NCBI GenBank assembly: GCA_947593515.1
Contig: CANQDQ010000008.1
Coordinates: 20,792 to 84,791, forward strand
Origin: an uncultured Bacteroidales bacterium
GTDB lineage: Bacteria; Bacteroidota; Bacteroidia; Bacteroidales; UBA11471
Length of the DNA stretch: 64,000 nucleotides
Reading direction: 5' to 3'
The notes under the pieces are model-generated. The model did no database searches. It was given only the letters and a program-made list of their open reading frames with translations, and had not been told where the DNA came from. The translations under genes were made by a program, and so were the position numbers. Shown in pieces: positions 26,666 to 35,145 of this stretch; position 1 is the stretch's first letter; each line of letters begins with the position of its first letter.

Positions 26666-29600
26666 TTATTCGGCATCGACACCCCATTGCTGTTTCGACA
26701 GGCGTTTGTAGTTGTTGTAACGCCATTGTGCGTTCTCCTTGGCGGCAGCGAAGAGTTGTTCGGCTTCGGCAGGATATTGTTTCATAACCGATGCGTAACG
26801 TACTTCGCCTTTGAGGAAGTCCTCGAACTTATCCCATTGCGGCTCTTTGCTGTCGAGCGTAAAAGGATTCTTGCCTTCGGCTTCGAGTTCGGGGTTGTAA
26901 CGCCACAAATGCCAGTATCCGCATTCAACGGCAGCAGCCTCCTCGGCTTGGGCATGGCCCATGCCTTTTTTGAGACCGTGGTTGATACAGGGAGCATAAG
27001 CGATAACAATCGAAGGACCGTTATAGGCTTCGGCTTCGCGAATGGCTTTCAAGGTCTGAGCCTGATCGGCACCCATAGCCACCTGTGCGCAATATACGTA
27101 ACCGTAGGTCGATGCGATGAGCCCGAGGTCTTTTTTGCGGACACGTTTGCCGGCAGCGGCAAATTTGGCGATAGCGCCGAGCGGGGTGGCTTTGGAGGCC
27201 TGACCGCCAGTGTTGGAGTAAACCTCCGTATCGAGAACGAGAATGTTCACATTCTTGCCCGATGCCAATACGTGGTCGAGACCGCCGAATCCGATGTCGT
27301 ACGAAGCACCGTCGCCGCCGATAATCCACTGCGATTTCTTAACGAGGAATTTGCCGAGTGCGGCAATGCCTTTGCAGAATTCGCATTTGTCGGCGTTGGC
27401 TTCTACGATAGGACGTATCTTGGCAGCCAGTTCGACACTCTTTTCGGTGTTCTCGCGGTTTTCTATCCATTCGCCGAAGAGAGCTTTCACGTCGGCGGGA
27501 GTGCCTTCGGCTTCGATAGCGCCTTTCATAAGGCTCTCGATGCGGTTGCGCATCTTCTCGACAGCGAGCGTCATACCCAGACCGAACTCGCAGAAGTCCT
27601 CGAAGAGGGAGTTTGCCCAAGCAGGACCGTGTCCCTTTTCGTTGGTGGTGTACGGAGTCGAAGGTATGGAACCGGAGTAGATGGAGGAGCAACCGGTAGC
27701 GTTTGCCACCATTTCACGGTCGCCGAAGAGTTGCGAGATGAGTTTCACATACGGAGTTTCACCGCAGCCGGAGCAAGCGCCGGAGAACTCAAACAACGGA
27801 GTAGCGAATTGCGAATTTTTGGGATTGGCTTTCACATCTACCAAATGTTGTTTGCTCTTCACGTTGTTTACGCAGTATTCCCAGTTGGGAGCTTCGGCGA
27901 GTTGTCCTTCGAGGGGCTTCATGGCGAGGGCTTTGCCTTGCTTGTTGCCCGGACATACATCGACGCAGTTGCCGCAACCGAGGCAGTCGAGTACATCGAC
28001 CTGCATTCTGAACGTCATGCCTTCGAACATCTTGCCCACAGCTTTAATCGTCGTGAAGTGCGCGCCGGCTTGTTCGGCAGCGTCGAATACGAACGGACGA
28101 ATGGCAGCGTGAGGACAAACGTACGAACATTTGTTACACTGGATACAGTTTTCGGGAGTCCACTCGGGAACGAAAGCAGCCACACCGCGTTTTTCGTATT
28201 TGGCGGTTCCCTGCGGCCACGTACCGTCTTCGATGCCTTTGAATGCGGAAACTTTCAACAAGTCGCCGTTCTGGGCATTGATAGGACGCACGATTTCGTT
28301 GATGAAAGCGGGGTCGTTGTTTGCCGCTTGCTCATCGTCGGGCAGGTTAGCCCATGCCGGATCGACAGCGAGTTGTTTGTATTCGCCACCGCGATCGACG
28401 GCTGCGTAGTTCTTATTAACCACATCTTCGCCCTTCTTGCCATACGACTTCACGATGAATTTCTTCATTTGTTCGATAGCCAAATCGACGGGTATGACGC
28501 CGGTGATGCGGAAGAATGCCGATTGCAGAATGGTGTTGGTACGGTTGCCGAGACCGATTTCCTGTGCTATCTGCGTAGCGTTGATGTAGTAAACTTTGAT
28601 ATTCTTCTGTGCGAAATAACGTTTTACGTTGTTAGGCAGATTCTTTACCAGCTCGTCGTCGCTCCAAATAGTGTTGAGCAGGAACGTACCGTTCTCGCGG
28701 AGACCGCGCGTTACGTCGTACATACGCAGGTAAGCCTGTACGTGGCAAGCCACGAAGTTAGGCGTGTTTACGAGGTAGGTCGAACGAATGGGGGTGTCAC
28801 CGAAACGGAGGTGCGAGCAGGTGAAACCGCCCGATTTCTTCGAGTCGTACGAGAAGTAAGCCTGACAGTGTTTGTCGGTGTTGTCGCCGATGATTTTTAC
28901 GGAGTTCTTGTTGGCACCTACCGTACCGTCTGCGCCCAAGCCGTAGAATTTGGCTTCAAACATACCTTCGCCGCCCATGGCGATTTCTTCTTTCGGAGGC
29001 AGGGAGGTGAACGTTACATCGTCGATGATGCCGAGCGTGAAGTGGTTTTTCGGTTCGGGCAAAGCGAGGTTCTCATATACGGAAAGTATTTGAGCCGGCG
29101 TGGTGTCGTTGGAGCCGAGACCGTAACGTCCGCCTACAATCATGGGAGCGTTCTTTACGTCGTAATAAGCCTCTTTCACATCGAGATAGAGGGGTTCGCC
29201 ATTGGCGCCCGGTTCTTTGGTGCGGTCGAGTACGGCAATGCGTTTTGCGCTTGCGGGTACGGCAGCCAAGAGGTGTTTTACCGAGAACGGGCGATAGAGG
29301 TGTACCGATACAAGACCTACTTTCTCGCCTTTGGCCGCGAGGTAGTCGATAGCTTCGCGGGCAGCTTCGGTAACAGAACCCATAGCGATGATTACGCGGT
29401 CGGCATCGGCAGCGCCGTAATAGTCGAACAGACCGTATTTGCGACCGGTGATTTTCGAGATTTCGTTCATGTACTCTTCCACGATGCCGGGAACGGCGTT
29501 GTAGAAGCTGTTGCACGATTCGCGGTGCGTGAAGAAGGTATCGGGGTTTTCAGCCATACCGCGAGCAACGGGATTCTCGGGATTGAGAGCGCGGTCGCGG

Positions 29601-30214
29601 AATTCTTTCAATGCCTTCTGGTCGATGAGCGGAGCGAGGTCTTCGTTTTCCAGCATCTCGATTTTCTGTATCTCGTGCGAGGTACGGAAACCGTCGAAGA
29701 AATTGACGAAAGGCACACGCGACTTGATGGTGGAGAGGTGTGCCACACCCGCGAGGTCCATCACTTCTTGTACGGAACCTTCGGCCAACATGGCGAATCC
29801 GGTCTGACGGGTGGACATCACATCTTGGTGGTCGCCGAAGATACAGAGGGCGTGCGATGCCAATGTACGTGCCGACACGTGGAATACGCAGGGAAGAAAT
29901 TCACCGGCGATTTTGTACATGTTGGGAATCATCAGCAAGAGACCTTGCGAAGCGGTGTAGGTCGTAGTGAGCGCACCGGCTTGCAACGAGCCATGTACAG
30001 CGCCGGCGGCACCGGCTTCGGACTGCATTTCTTGCACCGTAACAGTTTCGCCGAAGATATTTTTTCTTCCGGCGGCAGCCCATTCATCGACGTACTCGGC
30101 CATCGTCGAGGACGGAGTGATGGGGTAGATGGCAGCCACTTCGCTGAACATATACGAGATATGGGCAGCGGCTTGGTTACCATCGCAGGTAATGAATTTC
30201 TTTTGTTTGCTCAT
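26666..30214 (-). CDS. nifJ: Pyruvate:ferredoxin (flavodoxin) oxidoreductase
   Basis: This 1182-residue single-chain enzyme oxidises pyruvate and CoA to acetyl-CoA and CO2, reducing ferredoxin or flavodoxin in anaerobic metabolism. The domains are in the usual order: a pyrimidine-binding domain with YPITPSST (about 30), a transketolase C-like domain, the gamma domain, and a two-cluster ferredoxin insert with CIQCNKC..C (Cys690, 693, 696, 700) and CLGCGNC..C (744, 747, 750, 754). The TPP domain follows, with the proximal cluster cysteines near 814, 817 and 842 and GGDGASYDIGFGG near 960. The length equals the family norm. It is a single-gene unit with its own promoter and terminator. Confidence 0.97.
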   Translation of the reverse strand: MSKQKKFITCDGNQAAAHISYMFSEVAAIYPITPSSTMAEYVDEWAAAGRKNIFGETVTVQEMQSEAGAAGAVHGSLQAGALTTTYTASQGLLLMIPNMYKIAGEFLPCVFHVSARTLASHALCIFGDHQDVMSTRQTGFAMLAEGSVQEVMDLAGVAHLSTIKSRVPFVNFFDGFRTSHEIQKIEMLENEDLAPLIDQKALKEFRDRALNPENPVARGMAENPDTFFTHRESCNSFYNAVPGIVEEYMNEISKITGRKYGLFDYYGAADADRVIIAMGSVTEAAREAIDYLAAKGEKVGLVSVHLYRPFSVKHLLAAVPASAKRIAVLDRTKEPGANGEPLYLDVKEAYYDVKNAPMIVGGRYGLGSNDTTPAQILSVYENLALPEPKNHFTLGIIDDVTFTSLPPKEEIAMGGEGMFEAKFYGLGADGTVGANKNSVKIIGDNTDKHCQAYFSYDSKKSGGFTCSHLRFGDTPIRSTYLVNTPNFVACHVQAYLRMYDVTRGLRENGTFLLNTIWSDDELVKNLPNNVKRYFAQKNIKVYYINATQIAQEIGLGNRTNTILQSAFFRITGVIPVDLAIEQMKKFIVKSYGKKGEDVVNKNYAAVDRGGEYKQLAVDPAWANLPDDEQAANNDPAFINEIVRPINAQNGDLLKVSAFKGIEDGTWPQGTAKYEKRGVAAFVPEWTPENCIQCNKCSYVCPHAAIRPFVFDAAEQAGAHFTTIKAVGKMFEGMTFRMQVDVLDCLGCGNCVDVCPGNKQGKALAMKPLEGQLAEAPNWEYCVNNVKSKQHLVDVKANPKNSQFATPLFEFSGACSGCGETPYVKLISQLFGDREMVANATGCSSIYSGSIPSTPYTTNEKGHGPAWANSLFEDFCEFGLGMTLAVEKMRNRIESLMKGAIEAEGTPADVKALFGEWIENRENTEKSVELAAKIRPIVEANADKCEFCKGIAALGKFLVKKSQWIIGGDGASYDIGFGGLDHVLASGKNVNILVLDTEVYSNTGGQASKATPLGAIAKFAAAGKRVRKKDLGLIASTYGYVYCAQVAMGADQAQTLKAIREAEAYNGPSIVIAYAPCINHGLKKGMGHAQAEEAAAVECGYWHLWRYNPELEAEGKNPFTLDSKEPQWDKFEDFLKGEVRYASVMKQYPAEAEQLFAAAKENAQWRYNNYKRLSKQQWGVDAE

Positions 30215-30258
30215 ACAGTTAATATTTGAGGATTAAGGTTAATTTTCAAGTTGGATAG

Positions 30259-30291
30259 CAAAGTTAATATAAAAAACCGAATAACCACAAA
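30259..30291 (-). promoter_or_regulatory. Probable nifJ promoter
   Basis: On the minus strand TAACTTTG (30266-30259) fits the -7 consensus, and TTTG at 30291-30288 lies 21 bases upstream. The site overlaps the 3' end of the preceding ATPase gene, so nifJ probably has its own transcription start. Confidence 0.55.
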
Positions 30292-31445
30292 GGAATCTTA
30301 TTTTCTTTTCCGATTTCGCAATTATCGAGCGCATAAAAACAGTCGGGAATGTTCCGCCCCCGCACGAAATCGCCTTCGATTCGGAAGTTATATTTCTCAT
30401 CTACAAGAAAATGCGTATTTCGCACGCCTTCGTTCAGGCGATAGTTCTTATGCAGGGCGTTATAGAAAAAAGTTTCCCGCAGGGCTTGGGGCGAAACGTC
30501 TTCGGGGCAAATCGGGTACATCAGATTGGTGTTGTGCATATAGATGCGCGCCGGTTTGCGGGGAAACTCCTCGCCGACGGGATAGAGCATATTGATGAGC
30601 CGGGCGTCTTTGAGGTATTTGATATAATTGACGACCGTCGCCCGCGAAGTGCGTATCGCCTCGCTGAGGCGGCTCACGTTGGGCGAGCAGGGCGACGATA
30701 CCGCCAGCAAGTAGAGCAGGCGGCGTATCTTGGGCAGATAGGTAAATTCTATTTGTTTGATAAAGAGTATATCCACTTCCATCATCATGTTCATGGTCTT
30801 CACCAAATTCTCGGAAAAGTCGTGCTGTTCGAGAAAGAAAGGATAAAAGCCGTGATGCAGGTATTCGCGGAAGTAGGGCAATGGGTGTATGCGACTCGTT
30901 ATTTCGCTGGCAAGGGCGGTATGGCGGGCGAGCAGGTCGTCGAGGCGCAGGGCGGGAAAGTCTGTGCCTGCCATCAGATTGAGAAATTCGCGAAAGGAAT
31001 AGCCGCGCAGGTCGTATGAATCGACGATTCCAGAAATGGGCGAAGGTTCTTCGCGCAGGCGCATCACCGACGAACCGGCAAAGACGATATGCAGGTCGGG
31101 GCAGCTATGATAGCACTGCGCCAACTCCTCCTGCCACGAGGGATATTTGAATACTTGGTCGATAAGCAGACAGCGCCCGCCCGCTTCGTAGAAGCGTTCG
31201 ATAAAGTCGGAGAGTTTTTTGTCGGCAAAATAGAGGTTGTTGAGGTTGATGTAAAGACACGCGCGATTGTCGGCGCCGTATTTTTCGCGGGCGTACTGCA
31301 AGAGAAACGTGGTCTTGCCCACGCCGCGGCTGCCTTTGATGCCGATGAGGCGGCGCGACCAGTCTATTTCCTGCATCAAGCCCCGCTTCACGGGCGATTT
31401 CACGTGTTCTACAAGGTATTTGTGCGTTCTGTAAAAAGTCTCCAT
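30264..31445 (-). CDS. AAA ATPase of the AAA_14/DUF4143 type with altered Walker B
   Basis: The 393-residue product has the P-loop GSRGVGKTT (38-46), a Walker B reading LLIDQV (Asp96, Gln97) where family members normally carry Glu after the Asp, and a DUF4143-like C-terminal half with a winged-helix segment (SRLSEAIRTSRATVVNYIKYL). It ends in the usual IPLWLFGFLY pattern. Start 31445 follows the family; the upstream open frame to 31913 runs through lptC. This gene differs from the ATPase at 3619-4980 and lacks its EIDFLL nuclease-like motif. The role is unknown. The Gln substitution suggests reduced hydrolysis. Confidence 0.83.
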   Translation of the reverse strand: METFYRTHKYLVEHVKSPVKRGLMQEIDWSRRLIGIKGSRGVGKTTFLLQYAREKYGADNRACLYINLNNLYFADKKLSDFIERFYEAGGRCLLIDQVFKYPSWQEELAQCYHSCPDLHIVFAGSSVMRLREEPSPISGIVDSYDLRGYSFREFLNLMAGTDFPALRLDDLLARHTALASEITSRIHPLPYFREYLHHGFYPFFLEQHDFSENLVKTMNMMMEVDILFIKQIEFTYLPKIRRLLYLLAVSSPCSPNVSRLSEAIRTSRATVVNYIKYLKDARLINMLYPVGEEFPRKPARIYMHNTNLMYPICPEDVSPQALRETFFYNALHKNYRLNEGVRNTHFLVDEKYNFRIEGDFVRGRNIPDCFYALDNCEIGKENKIPLWLFGFLY

Positions 31446-31469
31446 CTCGTTTTTGTCGATAAGACAAGG

Positions 31470-31501
31470 CAAATATACATTGCTTTTTCTTTTTTTGCAA
31501 A
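31470..31501 (-). promoter_or_regulatory. Probable promoter of the second AAA ATPase
   Basis: The minus strand reads TTTG (31501-31498), 20 bases, then TATATTTG (31477-31470), 24 bases before the start codon. This is close to the Bacteroidetes TTTG-N19-TAnnTTTG form. Confidence 0.65.
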
Positions 31502-31609
31502 GCGGGGATAGCAATTTTTCGCAAAGAATTTTTCCGATTGTTTTTTCAAAAGGTCGGTACGCGGCGCGTGCCGGCTGCCTATCGCCGGAAAAACGGAAAC
31601 GGTCGGCGA

Positions 31610-32281
31610 TTATTTTTTCGGAGCGAATCGGCGGGCGTTGTCGTCGCGTTTCTTTGCCGATTGCTCCTTGTCGCCGTCCGTCGTATTTGCCGGCTTTTCC
31701 ACCGGAAATATGCCTGTCGTGTGGCGTATCGTGTAGCGGGTCATCTCTTCGTTGGAAACGAAACCCACGCCCTCGATGATGCGGTCGACGCGCTCGATGT
31801 GAATGGCGCTGTCGGAATAGATAGACTTTTGTTTCTGGTCCCAATAGATTTCTTCGGTGGCGAAACGTTCGTCCTGCATATTCTCGATATGTACGTTGCC
31901 GCGAAGCCGCCACAACTGTTTTTTATTGAAAAAGATCGCCGTATCGCTGACGATGAACGATTCGGTGTCGAAATTCTCGTCGAATTTTTCGACATAGATT
32001 CCTTGCGGAAAAGACCAATAAGGCTCGGCAGCTTTTTCGAAAATGCGCCACTCTTTGGCTTTGATACGATAGCGGGTTATGCCCGAATCGGAAATGAGCG
32101 TATTGACGTCGAATGTCGAGAGCGACGGCACGTCCTGTTCATTGTCGAAACTCGCCACGAATGATTTTTTCTCTTTTTGGCAGGCGGTCAGCACGGGAAG
32201 GCTTGCCATGCAGACGACGACGGCAACGGCAGCAAGCAGAGGGAACGGTATGTATCGGTTTCGCATTTTCATATCGGGCAC
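31610..32281 (-). CDS. lptC: LptC-like lipopolysaccharide export protein
   Basis: The 223-residue protein has an N-terminal hydrophobic segment with a lipobox-like LTAC (Cys34), then an LptC-type beta-jellyroll region: DVPSLSTFDVNTLISDSGITRYRIKA is the conserved Bacteroidetes start, followed by a segment like VEKFD and a second strand set (DTAIFFNKKQLWRLRGNVHI). LptC links the LptBFG transporter to the LptA bridge. The C-terminus is a charged tail. It follows the beta-barrel-like protein and coaX, a neighbourhood common in Bacteroidales. ATG 32272 is an alternative start. Confidence 0.85.
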   Translation of the reverse strand: MPDMKMRNRYIPFPLLAAVAVVVCMASLPVLTACQKEKKSFVASFDNEQDVPSLSTFDVNTLISDSGITRYRIKAKEWRIFEKAAEPYWSFPQGIYVEKFDENFDTESFIVSDTAIFFNKKQLWRLRGNVHIENMQDERFATEEIYWDQKQKSIYSDSAIHIERVDRIIEGVGFVSNEEMTRYTIRHTTGIFPVEKPANTTDGDKEQSAKKRDDNARRFAPKK

Positions 32282-32296
32282 CTCTCCCCTCTCCCA

Positions 32297-33562
32297 TTAT
32301 TGCAGACGGCTCTTATAGAACCACATTTCATTGAAAGTAAGTCCGATGGAAACCCGAAATTCATTTTCCGTTACCGACGACGAAGGGGTGGTGCGGCGGT
32401 TTTGGTAGCCGAATGAGATATTGATAATCGACTTGTTGCGTTTCATCGGAAGTCCCGCGCCTATGGTAAATCCCGTCTCCCACAAGTCGTTGTAGGTTTT
32501 ATCCGACGCCTTGATACGGGCGTAGGAACGGCACACATTCACGCCGGCACGGTAGCGCACACTTTGGAAAAAGGTGGAAGAATAGAGTTTCGGCATAAAT
32601 TCCGCGCCGACAATCACTTGCAGGTAGTTGTTGAAATAAGTGGTGGAGCCGGCATATTTCGCTTTGCTCCACGGCTGGAATGTAATGTCGATGCCGGCGG
32701 TGAGGCGGTCGTCATACGTGTAGGTAAAGCCTGCACCGTAAGTGGCTGGAAGCGAATAGCTATCTTTCAGTTTCACCGTATCGTTCTGGAAAGCAACCGT
32801 ATTTCCGGAGGAAACATTGTAGGCGCCGCCTCGTATGTATCCTTTGCCGAGCAATTTTTTCGCAGGGGTGTAGAGAATGCCGACCGTAAAGCGGTTTTTG
32901 GCATTGAGCCGGCAGGTGTATTGCGCGCCGATTTCGACGCGAAAATCCGAAATGTCCAATACGTTCTCGAACAGCGTGGCATTCACAGCATCGAGCGACG
33001 ACACCGATATGGAGTTGTTGTTCAATTCACCGAAAAGGTAATTGAAGTTGAAGCCGAGCGAAAATCCTTTGTATATGTATGCGCCAAGTCCGAGAAACGC
33101 CTCATTGAGGCTACCCTCGCCGGTCTGTCGCACCGAACCGTTCTCGATGCCGCCCGCATAGTTGTAGCCCACCGTCGAATAGGGTACGACGCCCAAACTC
33201 GCCGCCAGCCATTTGGCTAAGGGAAATTGCAGGGCAATGTAGTCGAAACACCAACTGACGCGGTTTTCTTTTGCCGCCCCCTCTTTCATCGTATTTGAAA
33301 GAAGGCTCACCCCGAAGTCGCACAAAAACGTCAGCGTGTCGATAGCGGCATACGAAGCGGGATTTTTCACGTTTATCTGTTTTCCGCTCTGTAAGGCATA
33401 GCCCAGCCCGTCCATAGCGCGCGACGCGCCGATGCCCCGATTGTCGAGAACGCCGTACCCGTATCGGGAATAGGGGCTGTTTACATTAGTCTGCGCCCGC
33501 AGCGAAAACGTCGGGAGCAGCAGTCCGAGAGAAAACAGAAAAAGAAAAATCCTATTTACCAT
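32297..33562 (-). CDS. Outer membrane beta-barrel-like protein
   Basis: This 421-residue protein has a signal peptide (first about 23 residues, ending FSLRAQ) and alternating hydrophobic strands typical of outer membrane barrels, with the motif SPYSRYGYGVLDNRGIGASRAMDG near the N-terminus. Similar Bacteroidetes proteins are annotated as putative outer membrane proteins related to FadL/OmpP1. It overlaps the end of coaX by 11 bases and precedes lptC by 15, so the three form an operon. Cargo is unknown; the lptC neighbour only hints at an envelope role. Confidence 0.75.
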   Translation of the reverse strand: MVNRIFLFLFSLGLLLPTFSLRAQTNVNSPYSRYGYGVLDNRGIGASRAMDGLGYALQSGKQINVKNPASYAAIDTLTFLCDFGVSLLSNTMKEGAAKENRVSWCFDYIALQFPLAKWLAASLGVVPYSTVGYNYAGGIENGSVRQTGEGSLNEAFLGLGAYIYKGFSLGFNFNYLFGELNNNSISVSSLDAVNATLFENVLDISDFRVEIGAQYTCRLNAKNRFTVGILYTPAKKLLGKGYIRGGAYNVSSGNTVAFQNDTVKLKDSYSLPATYGAGFTYTYDDRLTAGIDITFQPWSKAKYAGSTTYFNNYLQVIVGAEFMPKLYSSTFFQSVRYRAGVNVCRSYARIKASDKTYNDLWETGFTIGAGLPMKRNKSIINISFGYQNRRTTPSSSVTENEFRVSIGLTFNEMWFYKSRLQ

Positions 33563-34280
33563 ATTGCAATATCCGGTTTAATCCTTTGAGTACGATACAT
33601 TCATCTACAAAGATGGGAGTTTTTAATTTGTCTGCCAATAAAAACGCATCGCCACCCGTTAAAAAAATCAAAAGTTGCGGATATTCCTGCCGCAAGGCAT
33701 TTACATATCCATCGATTTCGTAACAGATTCCGCGCACGGCGCCCGCCCGCATCGCTGTCTCGGTGTCGCAGCCCAGCACGGGGGTGTCGCCGATTTTCTC
33801 CACCAAGGGCAGCTTTCGGGTATAGGCGTGCATGGCTTTCAAGCGCATTTTCACGCCCGGAGCTATGTTGCCGCCGCGATAGTGCCCGTCGGCGGTGAGC
33901 AGGTCATAGGTGATGCAGGTGCCGGCATCGACCACCAACAGGTCTTTACCGGGCGCCTCTCCGGCTGCCCCCACAACGGCGGCAATGCGGTCGCGCCCCA
34001 GCGTTTGCGGCGTGCGGTAATCGACGGCAACAGGCAGCGGCGTATCGGCATCGAACAGCACGAACTCTGGCACGCGGGCTTGCAGACTGGCCACGACCGA
34101 TGCATCGACGTCCACGACCGATGAATAAATGCACGACGATATGGCATAGCGCGAAAAAAGCGTGTCGAGATACCCCGTATCGAAACGGCGCACCCGCTCG
34201 ACAAAAGCCGGCTCGCCGTCCGTCGTCGAAAACAACGCCGTCTTTACAGAGGTATTTCCTTCATCTATGACCAGTCGCAT
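33552..34280 (-). CDS. coaX: Type III pantothenate kinase
   Basis: The 242-residue enzyme phosphorylates pantothenate in the first step of CoA synthesis. It shows the ASKHA-fold motifs of CoaX: an N-terminal phosphate motif DEGNTSVK (6-13), TLGRDR (93-98), the catalytic DAGTCITYD region (from Asp118) and GGNIAPG (136-142). The frame is open to 34352, but ATG 34280 (MRLVIDEGN) is the family start. It is the first gene of the coaX - barrel - lptC unit, with a -7 box about 70 bases upstream. Confidence 0.93.
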   Translation of the reverse strand: MRLVIDEGNTSVKTALFSTTDGEPAFVERVRRFDTGYLDTLFSRYAISSCIYSSVVDVDASVVASLQARVPEFVLFDADTPLPVAVDYRTPQTLGRDRIAAVVGAAGEAPGKDLLVVDAGTCITYDLLTADGHYRGGNIAPGVKMRLKAMHAYTRKLPLVEKIGDTPVLGCDTETAMRAGAVRGICYEIDGYVNALRQEYPQLLIFLTGGDAFLLADKLKTPIFVDECIVLKGLNRILQYGK

Positions 34281-34349
34281 GGCTCGGTTGTTGCAGGGAA
34301 GCGGACTTCGACAGCAAACCGTCCGTCGCGTCCGCCCGCCTTCCGCCCG

Positions 34350-34357
34350 CAAAGATA
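34350..34357 (-). promoter_or_regulatory. Probable -7 box of the coaX operon
   Basis: The minus strand reads TATCTTTG, a consensus match 70 bases before the coaX start. The -33 element is not evident. Confidence 0.5.
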
Positions 34358-34443
34358 CGAAACCCCGACGAATTTCCGGCGAAATGTCACCGTTTATTTT
34401 TCAAATCGTCGCTCGGGACACAAGGGAAAAAATCAAAATACCA

Positions 34444-34878
34444 CTATCGGGAACGTTTTCGGGAAAACAAGTCGAATACACGTTTACCGCGAATCTCCCT
34501 CAATTCCGTACACCCGTCAAAAACGCCCTCTCCAACTCTTGCAACACTTAAAGGTATCACTATCGATCTCAATCCGGTACAACAGTAAAAGGCATACGAA
34601 TCGATAAATTCAATGCTATTCGGCAGCGTTACCGATTTTAAGTCGCCACACAAAGAAAACGCATAAAAACCTACTGCTGTAACACGATATGCTCTACCTC
34701 CATATTCCACTATCGAAGGCACCGATATATTGCCTGCATATTTTACGTCGCCCCTCGTTACCTCCACTGTCAAATTGTAAGAAGAGGTTATATTGTAATA
34801 TATGCTGTCGCAGACAAAATCGTATGCTTGCAACGGCAACGCCACGCCCCACAATAACAACAAATAGAAAATTTTCAT
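34444..34878 (-). CDS. Short BspA-like leucine-rich repeat protein, possibly truncated
   Basis: The 144-residue product has a signal peptide (MKIFYLLLLWGVALPLQA), a BspA-type N-terminal beta segment (VEVTRGDVKYAGNISVPSIVEYGG) and only about three LRR_5 units (VTLPNSIEFIDSYAFYCCTGL, VIPLSVARVGEGVF), then a basic end (RKRSR). Full BspA-family proteins carry many more repeats plus a C-terminal domain. The start at 34878 is chosen over 34917 because of the signal peptide. It has a near-consensus promoter, so it is probably expressed. A decayed or split remnant of a larger gene, related to its neighbour at 35146, is the alternative. Confidence 0.65.
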   Translation of the reverse strand: MKIFYLLLLWGVALPLQAYDFVCDSIYYNITSSYNLTVEVTRGDVKYAGNISVPSIVEYGGRAYRVTAVGFYAFSLCGDLKSVTLPNSIEFIDSYAFYCCTGLRSIVIPLSVARVGEGVFDGCTELREIRGKRVFDLFSRKRSR

Positions 34879-34914
34879 TTCCGTTCCTGTTTTCTCGGTT
34901 ACTGTATGTGGCTG

Positions 34915-34944
34915 CAAAATTATATATTAAATACATAATGCAAA
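34915..34944 (-). promoter_or_regulatory. Promoter of the short BspA-like gene
   Basis: The minus strand reads TTTG (34944-34941), 18 bases, then TAATTTTG (34922-34915), close to the Bacteroidetes consensus. Confidence 0.6.
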
Positions 34945-35041
34945 ACTTATTTCAAAAATTTCAGATTTTTTCCGATAAAAATTTTTTTCGGACAACGAGA
35001 TTCGACCCTGAGAACGCCGCTGCCTTTCCGTGCGAAAACAT

Positions 35042-35078
35042 AAAAAAAGCCGCCCTGCCATTCGCATGGCAGGGCGGC
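35042..35078 (-). terminator. Terminator of the large BspA-like gene
   Basis: A perfect 13-bp GC-rich stem (35049-35061 with 35066-35078), loop TCGC, is followed on the minus strand by seven T residues. Confidence 0.92.
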
Positions 35079-35145
35079 GGATTAACGGTTAGCTATTCAA
35101 CAATTTATTTTTTCATTCTACGTCTTTTGCAGCAATATCGTTGCG

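Noticed and set aside
26687..30229. An 1180-codon open frame on the + strand opposite nifJ.
   Set aside because: It lies exactly antisense to the fully recognised nifJ gene, and the translated product has no domain pattern. Strong codon bias in nifJ can leave such shadows.
31446..31913. N-terminal extension of the second AAA ATPase through lptC.
   Set aside because: The extension is read in another frame of lptC, is Arg-rich and unlike the family; a promoter lies just upstream of ATG 31445.
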